64,000 bases of DNA from positions 86,821,189 to 86,885,188 of the forward strand of contig OV884009.1 of NCBI GenBank assembly GCA_930367205.1, written 5' to 3'. This document shows positions 48,001-59,890 of the stretch, one piece after another. Source of the DNA: Acanthosoma haemorrhoidale. Taxonomy: Eukaryota > Arthropoda > Insecta > Hemiptera > Acanthosomatidae. Below the pieces are notes generated by a model. It searched no databases and had not been told where the DNA came from. It saw nothing but the letters and a program-made list of their open reading frames with translations. The position numbers and the translations under genes are program-made. The number at the start of each line of letters is the position of its first letter. Within the stretch, counting starts at the first letter, position 1.

Positions 48001-48474
48001 CAATTATAGACAACTGGAAGCAGTGCAATTCATAATAAAAAATACGACCACCTAAAGTGCATTAATTTAAACTCTGAAATAATATTATGCTTATTAACAA
48101 GAAAATGTATGAATAAGTCTTGATGACGCATGATGTATTGATAACTAAGAGTAATTTGATTGCGTTTAATAATTATTTTGGAACGAAAAGACCTTTTATA
48201 TATTTACATTGTATCTTCATCGTATTAAAAGTATTGAATGTATGATTATTTTATTTTCAAAATTTCTGTAAGTGAATTTTCTTCTGTAGCTTTTGATATA
48301 TTATAATATTGTCTATTTCATTGATGACATACGTGTGCCGAGAAAATGGTTGCTGGTTATCGATGTTTTCTATACTTTTGAGCCTGGCTACGTCTGCGGT
48401 TCATCTGGGTTCGCTGTAGGCATTGTTACGTTGGGTCACGGAGTAATACAATGAAATATATATAATTTTGGTTT
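42088..48474. other. Long stretch without a recognised gene
   Basis: Mostly AT-rich. A GC-richer patch at 43480-43990 contains overlapping open frames without recognisable domains. Short matching strings (CAAAATTATAAATAAAA) at 45560 and 46056 suggest a small repeat. The sequence at 47510-47830 looks compositionally distinct, but I could not assign it. Confidence 0.4.
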
Positions 48475-48655
48475 TCAATTCTTTTTTAATTAATATTAAA
48501 CGTTTCCAGTGATCTGGGGATATAAATATGAAGGGAAAAGTCAATAAATATTTATCAAATTTATTTTTAATAAATTTAATAGAAATTTCTTTTTTGATTT
48601 TTTGTGCAACTCATTTCTAAAAAATAAGCAATAGGTTTTTTAATTTTTAATTTTA
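48475..48655 (+). repeat. AT-rich dispersed repeat shared with 22.29-22.44 kb
   Basis: It is colinear with 22285-22440 in the same orientation, with small indels, and directly adjoins a minus-strand Tc1 fragment. Confidence 0.7.
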
Positions 48656-48790
48656 TACTGGACATATTGGACTCTCCGAGTTGTACAAAGATGTTGAGCA
48701 GTCCCAGTAGCAGTTAAAGACCAATTCCGAAGTATGTGTGGTGCAATAAAACGGTCAACCCTTGGCTCTGTCACTCGCGGCCAACCTGAT
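48656..48790 (-). pseudogene. Tc1-like transposase fragment (N-terminal part)
   Basis: The minus-strand frame reads SGWPRVTEPRVDRFI, then LRNWSLTATGTAQ and TTRRVQ. Tc1-family proteins have SGRPRxTTxxxDRxI, then LRNRFxTATxxA in the DNA-binding region. The open frame spans only about 45 residues. It ends where the AT-rich repeat begins, at roughly the point where the fragment at 22.45 kb starts. Confidence 0.65.
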
Positions 48791-48891
48791 AATTGTATGA
48801 TACATCACATTTGAGTTTGTTATTATGATACAATAGCTGATGTTCGCAGTAATTTAGTAGTGTTATACATGTTTTAGGACATTTAAGTTTC

Positions 48892-48959
48892 TTTGTGTAC
48901 ATTTTTATATGAAAGGGTACTATGATTTGTGTACATTTTCATTTGAAAGGGTACTTCGA
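48892..48959. repeat. 34-bp tandem duplication
   Basis: TTTGTGTACATTTT(T/C)AT(A/T)TGAAAGGGTAC occurs twice back to back, at 48892 and 48926. No function is apparent. Confidence 0.8.
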
Positions 48960-51540
48960 TTACACAGATATGCAACTTAAAAAACATTCATTCATTCATA
49001 TGTTCCCTATAAATTTTTGGCCACTAAAACCATGACAAATACTCAAAAAGATCAATCATTTCGGGTTTAGCTGCAAAACTCCTTTTTCGGTTGCTTTGAT
49101 GACTGCCTACTGTTAGAAGCTATACCGTGATTCAGTACTTATCAGAAAACGAAAGCGCACTAGAAGAAAAAAAATGTTTCACAGGAAAAATAAGAGAACA
49201 GTTTATTTATCTATTGATATTAGGTTAATAGAAATATATATTAGCGTTTAATTCTAATAATGTATTGATATTTTCATTACTCTAGTGCATTTCTAATAGA
49301 AACCCTTCATCGTTTGTAAAAAACTATACTTGATGGAAAAAAAAAAGGACAATTTTTTTAATCCATCACACTGTGTGAAAAATCCCAAGCAGCTGTTCAA
49401 TTTTTTTCTCTTTTTGCTAACTTGTCTCATTTAAGAAATTTTTGTTTAATATATTTTATCATTCTTTAAGGTTTTGAACCCAGGACTTTCATTTCATTCA
49501 TGGATACATCACTTACCTCCTACCTATAAATCAGCTTCTCTACAACCATTTTATGAGTTGTCCATCGTATTATTTGATATAATGTGATCACTGAACGCAT
49601 CAGGCAGATGATAAAAAGTGGCCTTACCTTAATTACCCAGAGAAATATTTAGGATTATTCAATAAAAAAAAAAGTTCAATAAACAAAACCTTTGTATCTG
49701 CATAATTACTGCATATTTTTTTTCAAACCTCTCTTATTTTGCATAAAAACTGTACGTGATTGGAGGGGGGGGGGTTTAGATTGAGCGCACTTTAAAAAAT
49801 ATAACTAAGCAAAAATATCCCATGCAGCTGAAAAAACGATTATTTTTTTTTTTTTGCAGACATGTGTTTGAAAGTTGATTTTTCATACGATGTCGTAATA
49901 TTCTTGTTTTGTTTGTCACGTTTCAAAAAGTTACTATTGATTATTAATAAGGATGCTACTTATGCTAGGATCCGATAAGAAATGTTACGCCTTGAGCTAG
50001 GGAATAATCTGCGACCGACAACGCGATATGGGAAAAATACTATATATAGTTGGAAGGACAAGCTGCAGCGAGAGAAGGTCAAGTTATAAGTTGCATCTAA
50101 TGCATAAGTGTTGCAACAGAGTGAAGCCTTCGCTGCACTTCCCAGTAAACATGCACCAGGGGACAGAGCAGCCTATTGGCAAGTGTGTCGGGTACACTTC
50201 GGTCGTCTGCCCGCTAGACGTTTACAGATCCATAGGTAAGCTAACTCTTCACTTAACCGACGTAAGGGTTCCGTTCTTCACCTTTGTATTTGCAAAGATA
50301 AATTAATATAAACTATCCCATTATTTTCAAGTTTAACGAAATAAATTATGGTATTAAGTCAAGGTATATAAACCGAATGTTTGTGTGGGGGCTCTGTTCA
50401 CTCCGTGCGAGAGTCTTTTATCTAATAATAAATAATGATTAATTCAAGTAAAGAGTGACGTTTCACAAAATTCAGAATTTTGTTATTTTTTTTACTTAAA
50501 AAGTTACCAACAAGATTTTAATGACTTTTTGTGAGACATTCCACAAAACTCCCAGCATACAATAAATATTTTTGGTCAGGATGTCCAGATTTCTAGTTTT
50601 GTACCGTACATATTATAGTAGAAACATATTTATTTTTGAATAATTAATTGACTAAAATGAAATGAAATAAAAAATACACTTTATTATGACTAACTACCCT
50701 ATATGTATTACTCATGGAGTTGCTTTTATTTTTACCATCAGTGGGGCATCAAATGGAACTTACATGCATAATTTTATGCCTCTAATTCAAATTCGAGCTG
50801 AGATTAAGTTGGGAAACATCTTGTGTTTTAAATACTGACCATTTAGTGAAGAACTATTGATGAGAAATACTTAATTTTGTACGCTAAACTACATCGGTCA
50901 CTAAACATGTCTTTTGCCAAAAATAAAAATAGCTAAAATATTAACAAAAAAACCTATTAAAACCCGATGAATTGAAATACCTGATCTCTATTGACTCGTA
51001 AATAATACAACGTTTCTCCTTCTCATACATCCTTCAAATGGGGGACTCCCCTTAGTGAAAGGCACTCATTAGCCCAAAATAATTTTCCCACATCCTATTT
51101 TATAAGTTTGAGAGCTAAGAAAAAAAAAAAAAAAAAAAAAAAATACAACGTTTATTTTTGTGAAATAGCATTGAAATTATTTTGACGATGCCGTATCTAA
51201 TGTGTCTCTATACCATGGGGGGAACCAGAACTTCAAACCATAAATAGTTTCTGAGCTGTGCCTTGAGAAATTAAAAAATAGCGTATTTTTTTTATGCTTC
51301 CCGTTATTGTATTTTAACCATAGACTAAACAGCATATTTTGAGTTGTCAGGGAATATACCTTTAAAATTTCAGATCTATTAACCCATTTTTACGACCACT
51401 ACGGTAAGATTTACAGGCAGACAAACGAAAGACGATCGCCCCGAACATGCCTTTGGTGCATGCCTCTTCTTACGGGCAAAAACAGAAAAGTTATGGGCTT
51501 TGATTTTAAAAAATCTGATTATCCATATGTTAACCCGGTC

Positions 51541-51586
<46 letters not shown>

Positions 51587-53182
51587 GGATGACGTCTGGA
51601 CTGGGTAAGTGATTAAGTTGACGGTTATTCGTGAACAGCTAATTGGGTATTTTCTCTCCAAAATGAAATTGAACCTTAAATAATTAAAGTAAAGTAAATT
51701 TTAGCAGTAATGTAGCTCTCAAAACGCGACATTAAGAATTAATTTGAGGTATTTTTTTTTTTTTTTTTTTTTTTTATTCTTCGTCACAACTGGAGATCGG
51801 CGACTCACTGAAAGTTATTGCTTAATCGGAGACAGCAGCACGTGTATGCTAACTACTGCATGGCCTTGTAATGACGAAATACACCAACAGCAAAAGTTCT
51901 AGGAATTAAATTTGCAAATTTAATGACAATAATTTTTATAGTCAGGGATAGTTTTGAAAACGTCATCAGATTTCGGTCCCATCGGTTTTAAACTGCACAG
52001 TTGAGATAACATACAAGCTTCCGGGTTCGTTCAGTCCTACGAGTTGATTAATTTTGAATTAATGTGAATTTTACCAAGAAGAAAAAAAAGATTAATACGT
52101 ACTTTACATATTAAATAAATTCCGGTGACAAATACGTTTACAATCTACGTACAATATTTATTAATTATATTAAAGTACATCATGGGTTCCAGGCACCGTT
52201 CCCCTGATCATCCTTCCCATCTAAGTCCTAAGCGTCTGTGGCTCTCCTGTCCTCTCTCTGGTTTTCGCCACATGATGAAAGGGGTCGGAGAGAGTGGAGG
52301 GTTAGAAGCTCGACTTCTCCCGGCCCTACCAGCAGCTTACTGAGGGGAAAGCCTCGAGTGGGGAAATGTGAATTGTACAAATAAATACTTATAATTCGAC
52401 GAGTAAATTATAATGCTGTATAAGCAAATTATAATTTTTCAAATAAAGATCCTACAGTCTCTAATAATATATTAAATGGTTTTTGTATTAATTTAGTCTA
52501 AATACATATATTGACCAATGTGTTCCGTATTTTCTTTAGTGGAAAATACTTACTAGTTTACGGACGGATAAATACTTACCTATATCAAAACTGTCCCTAC
52601 CCAGTATACGTCTTTTATATCGTTTATATAGCGTAATTTAAATAAAATTTATTTCATATTAGATATGAAAACAATTTGCGTCGATTGAAAAAGAAGAAAA
52701 GATTATTTGTTGGTGAATTTCTTTCTGAACTGATTCAACACCACCGGGACACCCATTGTCTGACCGGTCCTATACTTTCTGGGAAAACCCAAAAACTTTT
52801 CATGATAGAATAGGCTCATACCTTTCAAATCTAAGCGGACCAAAGCAACCATTAATTCCTACCAGTGCATTTCCTACTGCTGATTAAATATGCCTAAAAT
52901 ATACTTAAAACTACAAATATATTCAAGAAAATTAACCAGATCAATAATTTTTCGGAAAGAGTTTTACCAGGTTTTATCAACCCTACAAACTGCACAATTT
53001 ATATAAATTGATGAATAGAAATTTGCTGCAGGGTTAAGTGCAGCTGTATGTTTTGAAGACTATCAGCACATGTAGTCAATACCCAAAACCACCAGTTGCT
53101 TGTACTCCAATTTATTACTTAAATTTTAAATTACTTAAATCTTACCAATGTAGTTACTTAAATTGTTTTTTTTTTTAATTGT
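48960..53182. other. AT-rich stretch without a recognised gene
   Basis: It contains an A-run at 51120-51143, a T-run at 51751-51774 and the TA microsatellite. A GC-richer patch at 52180-52370 and the open frame 50028-50306 are unassigned. Confidence 0.4.
51546..51583. repeat. (TA)n microsatellite
   Basis: About 19 uninterrupted TA units, followed by GGGGGATGACG. Confidence 0.95.
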
Positions 53183-53415
53183 TAAGGTTCTTTATTGTGA
53201 CAAAATTACAATCTGCCATATTAGGCAATAAGCAATTGTGATAAATGTTCTCATTGATACCATATTTACAATTTTCATTCACTCGCTCATTCATACAGTA
53301 TTACAAACAGCCCAAAGGCCTCCCAAATCCCTATGGTTGTGACCTCCCTTGCATGAGAAAGAGGAAGGGAAGTATTGGGTCCCCCATGCTCCTCCGTCCG
53401 CGTCACCGGATACCA
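53183..53415 (-). mobile_element. LINE family 1, 3' tail (5'-truncated)
   Basis: Reverse complement of the 41.84 kb tail, with a terminal TTTTGTCACAATAAAG in the sense direction and the block around ATCCGGTGACGCGGA at the other end. No coding part. Confidence 0.8.
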
Positions 53416-53454
53416 CTTAAATTCTAAAAATAACAAAATATGTAACACAGTCAG

Positions 53455-53780
53455 GATTCACAGTAACAATCTGTTGTCTGCCGGGGCATTCAAAGATTCT
53501 TAGCAAAGAATGAAGAAGTGGATGTTCTTGCCAAAAAAGCCATTTTCTACAAACCATCCGAGATGGTCCTTAGACAAAGTGCTATACGAACTTATAAATT
53601 GGTAATTTGGGAACTGTGGTAAAATGACTGCAGCGTAGTTCTCAATAATAAGCTAAGAAAGAAACATCAGGCTGAAACTTGGATTACATTCCACAGGTCT
53701 AACAGAAGACAGGAAGTTGTCACATCAGGAGGATTGACCCCGGCAGACTGGTCCATCACTGCTTGACTCCAAGAGAATAC
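53455..53780 (+). pseudogene. LINE RNase H-like C-terminal fragment
   Basis: A plus-strand frame reads RFLAKNEEVDVLAKKAIFYK and continues to YKLVIWELW before a stop. After a frame change it continues with a tryptophan-rich tail. GNExADxLAKKA is the usual last RNase H motif of I/R1/Jockey-type LINEs, and GHSKI upstream in another frame may be the preceding PGHxGI block. The fragment has stops and shifts. It is oriented opposite to the adjacent LINE tail at 53183-53415, so it belongs to another insertion. Confidence 0.5.
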
Positions 53781-54674
53781 TTCAGAATAAGAAATGTTCA
53801 ATTATACTATTTCTTATTATTTTATTTCTCTTAATAGAGTTTATAAATAAAGAGATGCAAAATACTCGTTTATTTTTTTTCTTTGTTTTTCTTATATACA
53901 TCAACATTGTTCTATGTCATTGGTCTATTTTTTTTTAGATGTTATGTTTTAAACGTCTCCCCTTTTAATATTATTATGATCCTGTGGTTATTTGAAATAA
54001 AACTTATTATATTTTTGTCCTTTTCAACGAAAAAGAGTCAAAATGAATTAAATTAATTATACCGATGTAAAAAAGTGAGTCATGGGTTGGGATCCTTGGC
54101 TTTCTAGAGATTTCAGGTCTCCGTGGACTTGGGAAAATTTCCATCAACATATTAAACTACTATGTAAACATCTGCTAGGCTCGGTCACCGGGGCTTTATA
54201 ACACAAAAAAAAATATATCATATATTACCTATTTCTATCCATTATGACCCATATTTAATTTTTAAAAAAAATTTAAATAAAATAAGAACTTTGTTAAGCG
54301 CCACGCTCTAAGCCATAATCCATTGAGGAAAAAAACTTAATACCCATTTATAGCCAATAAAAAAAATCCTGTTATTTCAGGCTAGTTCAGGGGAGAAGAG
54401 ATGGGTGAAGTTATAAAGCAGCAAGCAGAACATTCATGCAAATCTATTAACAGATATTTACAATATTTACAACATTAAAAAGGAGAGAAAAATTGTATAT
54501 AAAAAGAAATAAGAAAATTATATTTATAAGAAATAATTTACTAGCAGATTAAACTATATACAAAAGGTAAAAGTTAAAGAACATTAATATAGAAAAGAAA
54601 TTGAAAATAAATATTAATATTTATATATCTGATCTAATATAATGCATGTCAAAAATAAATAAAGTTATATAAAG
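53781..54674. other. AT-rich, nothing recognised
   Basis: No supported feature. Confidence 0.4.
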
Positions 54675-54944
54675 GTAGAATAACAGAAAGACAGATGTGG
54701 AATAACAGAAAGATAGAGGTAGAATAACAGAAAGACAGATGTGGAATAACAGAAAGACAGAGGTAGAATAACAGAAAGACAGAGGTAGAATGGCATAAAG
54801 TTAGAGGTAGAATAACATAAAGATAGAGGTAGAATAACAGAAAGACAGACGTGGAATAACATAAAGTTAGAGGTAGAATAACAGAAAGATAGAGGTAGAA
54901 TAACATAAAGATAGAGGTAGAATAACAGAAAGACAGATGTAGAT
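54675..54944. repeat. 22-bp tandem repeat, about 12 copies
   Basis: The unit is GTAGAATAACAGAAAGACAG plus two bases, with variants (GTGGAATAAC, ATAAAGTTAG, AAAGATAG). The period of 22 keeps minus-strand frames open and produces the long tyrosine/leucine-rich open frames there. Confidence 0.95.
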
Positions 54945-56131
54945 CTGTAATAATAAAGATACTGTCTTGTCAATATCTCAATGGTGAGCTACTGTGTTCC
55001 CAAATGAAATTACTGTTAATGTTTACTATCGAAACTATGGGAGCTGTTCATCTTAGCTTAAAATGTGTAGTGTCATTTCTCAAAGTAAAACTTGGCCAAT
55101 TTTTATGTTTCCTAGCAATGCTCTCAACCTTGGTTACACCATAATATATTAAAGTATATCATTATATATATATATATATTATTTAGTAACTGGAATTGAA
55201 TTAAAAAGATGAAACAAAAGGGGTCATTATGTAAAATGATGTCTCGAAACAATATCTATGGAAGGAGGTCTTCCTATCGGGCAGCCTGGAGTAACGAAGA
55301 ACATGTTAAGAGCTTGAGGTCCTGGGGCTAACGCTTAACACTGCCATCTCCCCTCATCAGGTATCTCTCCTCTACAACGCTGTAATTACTGAATTACATC
55401 CCGAGTCTCCTCTCTACACTATCTCTCAGGAAAAAATCTGTGTCCTCTTGTTTTTAAAATAAGAACACATATCCCACCTATCAGACAGATGGGACTATGG
55501 TGCTCCACAAACCCTACTATTCTCTTTATTGTGCTAACTTGGATTCAAAAGACAAATCATTTAAAAATATAATATAAATAATTTCACGTAACTTCGTCCG
55601 ATGCTGGTTCCACCATCGATCATGATACTTCTTAACTAACCATCGGAAAGCTTTACCGGCAACATACTCCTCCGGGTTGTTTAAAATTATCAAACTTCTT
55701 ATAACAATGAATTCTAGGTCTCAGTATTAGACAAGCGAGTCATATTTCTTGTAAATAATATGGACTTACCGAGGTTTCAGCCATTAATTAGGATGACGTG
55801 CAAATAACGAGTTAAAACTATATGCTAGATTGGTTGTCCATCTTACAAAATTAAATAGTTGCAAGGCGGGCTTTAGCAGCATTGAATTATTTTCATTTTA
55901 CTTTATTTTTTGAAGATATAGTGTCTCATTTAGATGAGCCAAATCCCGTAATTCTGCCCAAACTAATCAAAAAGACGAAATTATTCTGAATGGATAGTTC
56001 TCTTCATTTAAAAAAAGTTTTTTTCACGGTAAATTGAAGACATGGCTTCAATAATTGATTTTCCTTTATGATTAAATAATGCATTAACATCATTAACAAG
56101 TAAAAATACACGCCCGTCGATTCCCGATCCC
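54945..56131. other. No gene recognised
   Basis: AT-rich, with a TA tract near 55160. The moderately GC-rich patch at 55260-55480 is unassigned. Confidence 0.4.
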
Positions 56132-56299
56132 TGATAATGATGATGTTGTATATGATAAAGATGATGTTGTGTATGATAATGATGATGTTGTATATGATAA
56201 AGATGAGGTTGTATATGATAATGATGATGTTGTATATGATAAAGATGAGGTTGTATATGATAATGATGATGTTGTATATGATAAAGATGAAGTTGATAA
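56132..56299. repeat. 21-bp tandem repeat with 42-bp higher order
   Basis: Units of GATGTTGTATATGATAA(T/A)GAT alternate between a TAATGAT form and a TAAAGAT form, so the true period is 42 bp. One plus-strand frame encodes a 7-residue repeat (DDVVYDK/DEVVYDN), but no start context or domain supports a gene. Confidence 0.92.
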
Positions 56300-58809
56300 A
56301 GTCAAACCTATTGCCGAGGGCTTCGATAAAACCTTTCGACTATTTATACTATACTATGATGATAAAATATAGAAAATGTCATTTCTATATATTCTATCGA
56401 AGTGCGTCTCATTGGTGGAAATCCAATATCATAAGCGAATCACATAAATCCATAAGATGTTTCAAAATATGACTGTTTGATTAGCTTTATCCATTAAATA
56501 ATCTGGTGATTATTTTTTCAATGAGACACTTTTTGTTTCAACGCTGAAGGCACTGAAGTCGAAAATGGATCGAACTGGTTTTAAAAATTTTTATTTCAAT
56601 TTTCTAGACCGTATTCACTGACCTTGTTATTCGGACAGCTGGCTGCTTTGTTTCTTTCACGAGGCATTTAGTATATGCATAGCCAGTGTTTCATTTTTTT
56701 TTATTGAATTAACCGCCGCTTTTGTTAAAATACTATCAGGGCTGTCTCACTAGGTTGGATTGCGAAATGAAAAAAAAAATAAAAATATATTAATGCTTAC
56801 TTTAGGAATCTAAAGTTTATTGACTTGATGTGTTGCTTTTAAAACTTTTTTTCAGTCGGTAAGTGCCCTGATTCATTCACGGTAACTGTACCATCATATA
56901 CTGACTGTTCATGGAGCTTCCCAATAAAAATGAAGTTGAACAAGGTGTAAGATGATCTCGAGGCGGTGGAACGCGGTGACATGACTAATTAGGCTGAACA
57001 GATGGGTCGGTCCGGTGTTCGAACATGCTACGTTCTAATTGGCTATCTGGCGGCCACAAATATCGGCTGCCCTGCAATTAACTTGGTATGGGCTTTCAGT
57101 CAACACCGCATCCGTCTATGTCCATGTAACTACCCCCCTCCCGTTATAAATTGAAAGCCTATCAACGGAAGGGAGTGGTACAGGGTGAAGGAGGGATGAA
57201 ATTGAAAAACATCATTTTTATGAAGGGGTAGAGTATCACAACTTTGTTATTGCTGCCATAAAAAATGTGGAAAGGTTTCAGCATTTTGGTCCTAACGTAA
57301 GTACCACATTAAGTTAACAAAAAATTTGCAAGGGTGCACTTAAAATTTTTCAATTTGATTCACGCCAAATTTCTATTATTTTGGAACATATAAATATATG
57401 ACATAAATTTTCTGGGAGTAAAACTCAGTTATCACAGAAAAGCCTCGTAAACTATGAAGAAGGGACAGACTGATTAATAATGATCCAAAATCTAAATCAA
57501 TAAGGATATACGGACGAGATACCTCCCTGATTAAACTGCAGAGTTACGATTTTATAGTGACTCAATATCCAGTTTCTTTGTCCTGGACGGAAAGTTGGAG
57601 CAGTCAGCAACCGTATTGTTTTCCACAAAGCCAACACAAATATTTTTCAGCGGGTGCTTTCGCACAATTCAATGAATTTTCTGGCTGAGAATCGAAAGGT
57701 CTTCTGGTTAACAAATTCCATTTTATGCATAAATAATAGAAAGTAGAGATGGACCCCATTCTGGTATTTGGTCACGCAAGAAAAATGTGTAGCCAAAGTT
57801 AACTATATATTACTCTATATAATATAAACAGTTTTAAAATAAACCAATCATTAAAATATATGGCTATTTTCCCGTAGACAGTGCCTATACACCGCAGAGA
57901 ATAAATTATCTATCGAATCGGTTGACTTCAGCAGATGAATTCATCTATGACATATGCATAAATATGTAACTATGTATTAATGCACCAAAATTGTTTACTT
58001 TTTCCACCAAACAGAATGTTTTATTTTTTTACCACGAAGCATTAAAGAGATATTGCAGTGGAGATAAGGCTGGAGCGATGGCAGTTAGCGGGGCCAGTTG
58101 CTCGTTATTTAGTCCCCCCTCCACTTTATTTGGATCGCATTACCTGAAAGATGATTGGCCCAATCTTCCCTTTACCTTAGCTTATTACCTCTAATGGTCA
58201 CGTCATTCTATGATCTATTGAGACTTTTCCCTGCCCTTTGGCTTGCTTCTGCTTCTATCAAGTTTCAAAAAGTGATGATGTAATATTTTTATAATTGGCT
58301 TAGCTTGGTTGGCGATTCATAAGATTATAATGGAATCACTCCTCGGGCTGATCACATGTACAGTAACAAGGTAGTTCAGTCGGATTTAACTGCAGATCAA
58401 CCAAAAATTCAATATGGACCTATAAATTATAGTAATAAGTTATAGGCGAGACAGTTGGAGCCATTGTAGTCCTTGAAAATTAAAAAAATGTGCATTATCT
58501 CACTAAAAATGGGCAAATTATATCTACTTTGTAAAAATAAACTGGTACTTTCTTTCATAGCCCCTTTAAATTTACAGATAATTATATATAATTATACATA
58601 CATAATACACTACATTATATACAGGTTTTGTTATTTTATAGAAATTATATAATGAATAAACAAGTATAATGATATACATTATACGTGACTGGACTAAACT
58701 GACTAATAAAGGTGATGGGGCTCACCTTTTTGATCAACCTTAAAACTAACTTTCATAATAATTCTTAACCTAATTTTTCCCCGACAGTCTGTATCCATCA
58801 ATGCGGGAG
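56300..58809. other. No gene recognised
   Basis: AT-rich with a GC-richer patch near 56950-57150. The open frame at 57991-58194 is unassigned. Confidence 0.4.
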
Positions 58810-59890
58810 GGGTGGTGGGGTCATAGTGTTAAACACTGGGTTTTTTCAGGTGCTGCAACGAGTCAAAAAACTTAATGTGTCTCCGGCGGATGAACTCACC
58901 CACCGACGGCACACCAAGCAACGGGTGCAGGCCAGCGTTCTTCAACCTCTCGAAAGAGGTATGTCGGACCACTTTTCGCATGATTCCATTCTGGAAGTGT
59001 TGGAGACATTTGGCTGTATTGTCAGTCAAGTGGGTAAATAGCGGGGCACCGTACAGCAGAGCTGGCCGGAGGACACATTTATATATCATCAATTTGAGAC
59101 GAAGCGACAGGTTAGGTGAAGTTAGCAAGTGCGATAGCGTAAGACCTTTGTCGTACTTTTTCTATTTTATTACTAAAATGAGTAGAGAAATGGAGATGCC
59201 TATCCATTTTTATACCCAAATAGTGCATTGAGAAAGCTGGTGAGTTTTCTTTCCCTCCTATGCTATACGATTTTGGCAAGGATTTTTTCCCCTTTTGGAG
59301 GAAGAAGATTACGCAGTCGGTCTTCCCGGCATTTACGCTGATGTTTAACATACCCAGTCTGTCACTGATAACGTTACAAACTGACTCGGCGTGTGTAAGA
59401 GCTCTTTGTGCACTCATGCTGCTGCTGTAAACTGCAATGTCGTCGGCGAAAGCGATTACAGTAGCTTTCTTATAGTTTGTCCCAACAATTTCAGATGTGT
59501 ACATACTGAAAAGAACCGGAGACAGAACCGCACCTTGAGGAACTCCACAAGTCAGAGGGAATGGGTTAGAGAGGCAATCACCCACCCGTACCCTCACCGA
59601 TCTGTTCTTCAAGAACGAAACCAACATGGTATATAGCTGCTCTGGGCATTCCCAGTCACAAAGCTGTCAGCACAGCAAGAAAGCCTGCGTGCAGTCCAAC
59701 GAGATCATAGCAGTTGTATTCTTGTTGATACCGAGGGTGGCTTTCGTTTGTACCTTCACAAGCGGATGTTCTGTACTCAGATGAGCCTGAAAACCTGTCT
59801 GCTCGTACGGAATGATAGCATTTTCCGAACAGAACTCCTTCAGGTAGTTCAGTATTATCTTTTTGAGAATCTGGTACTTCCCTAACTTTT
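58810..59890 (-). pseudogene. LINE reverse transcriptase, frameshifted and 5'-truncated
   Basis: Reading the minus strand from 59885: YQILKKIILNYLKEFCSENA, then EQTGFQAHLSTEHPLVKV (the usual GFRxxxST block), then LDCTQAF. After a small deletion and frame change comes SFLKNRSVRVRVGD, CGVPQGAVLSPVLF and catalytic FADDIAVY at about 59450. YLGIKMD, KIEKVRQRSYAIALANFT and, after another shift near 59120, LRLKLMIYKCVLRPALLYG and SVGEFIRRRHIKFFDSL follow. The order is that of a non-LTR RT of the I/Jockey superfamily. The catalytic FADD survives, but at least two frameshifts inactivate it. The tail differs from families 1 and 2, so this is a third LINE lineage. Confidence 0.82.

Noticed and set aside
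54649..54973. Tyrosine/leucine-rich open frames resembling repeated membrane segments
   Set aside because: A product of the 22-bp minisatellite. Several frames are open at once.
54675..56299. CRISPR-like arrays
   Set aside because: Repeats are directly adjacent with no unique spacers, and the genome is eukaryotic.
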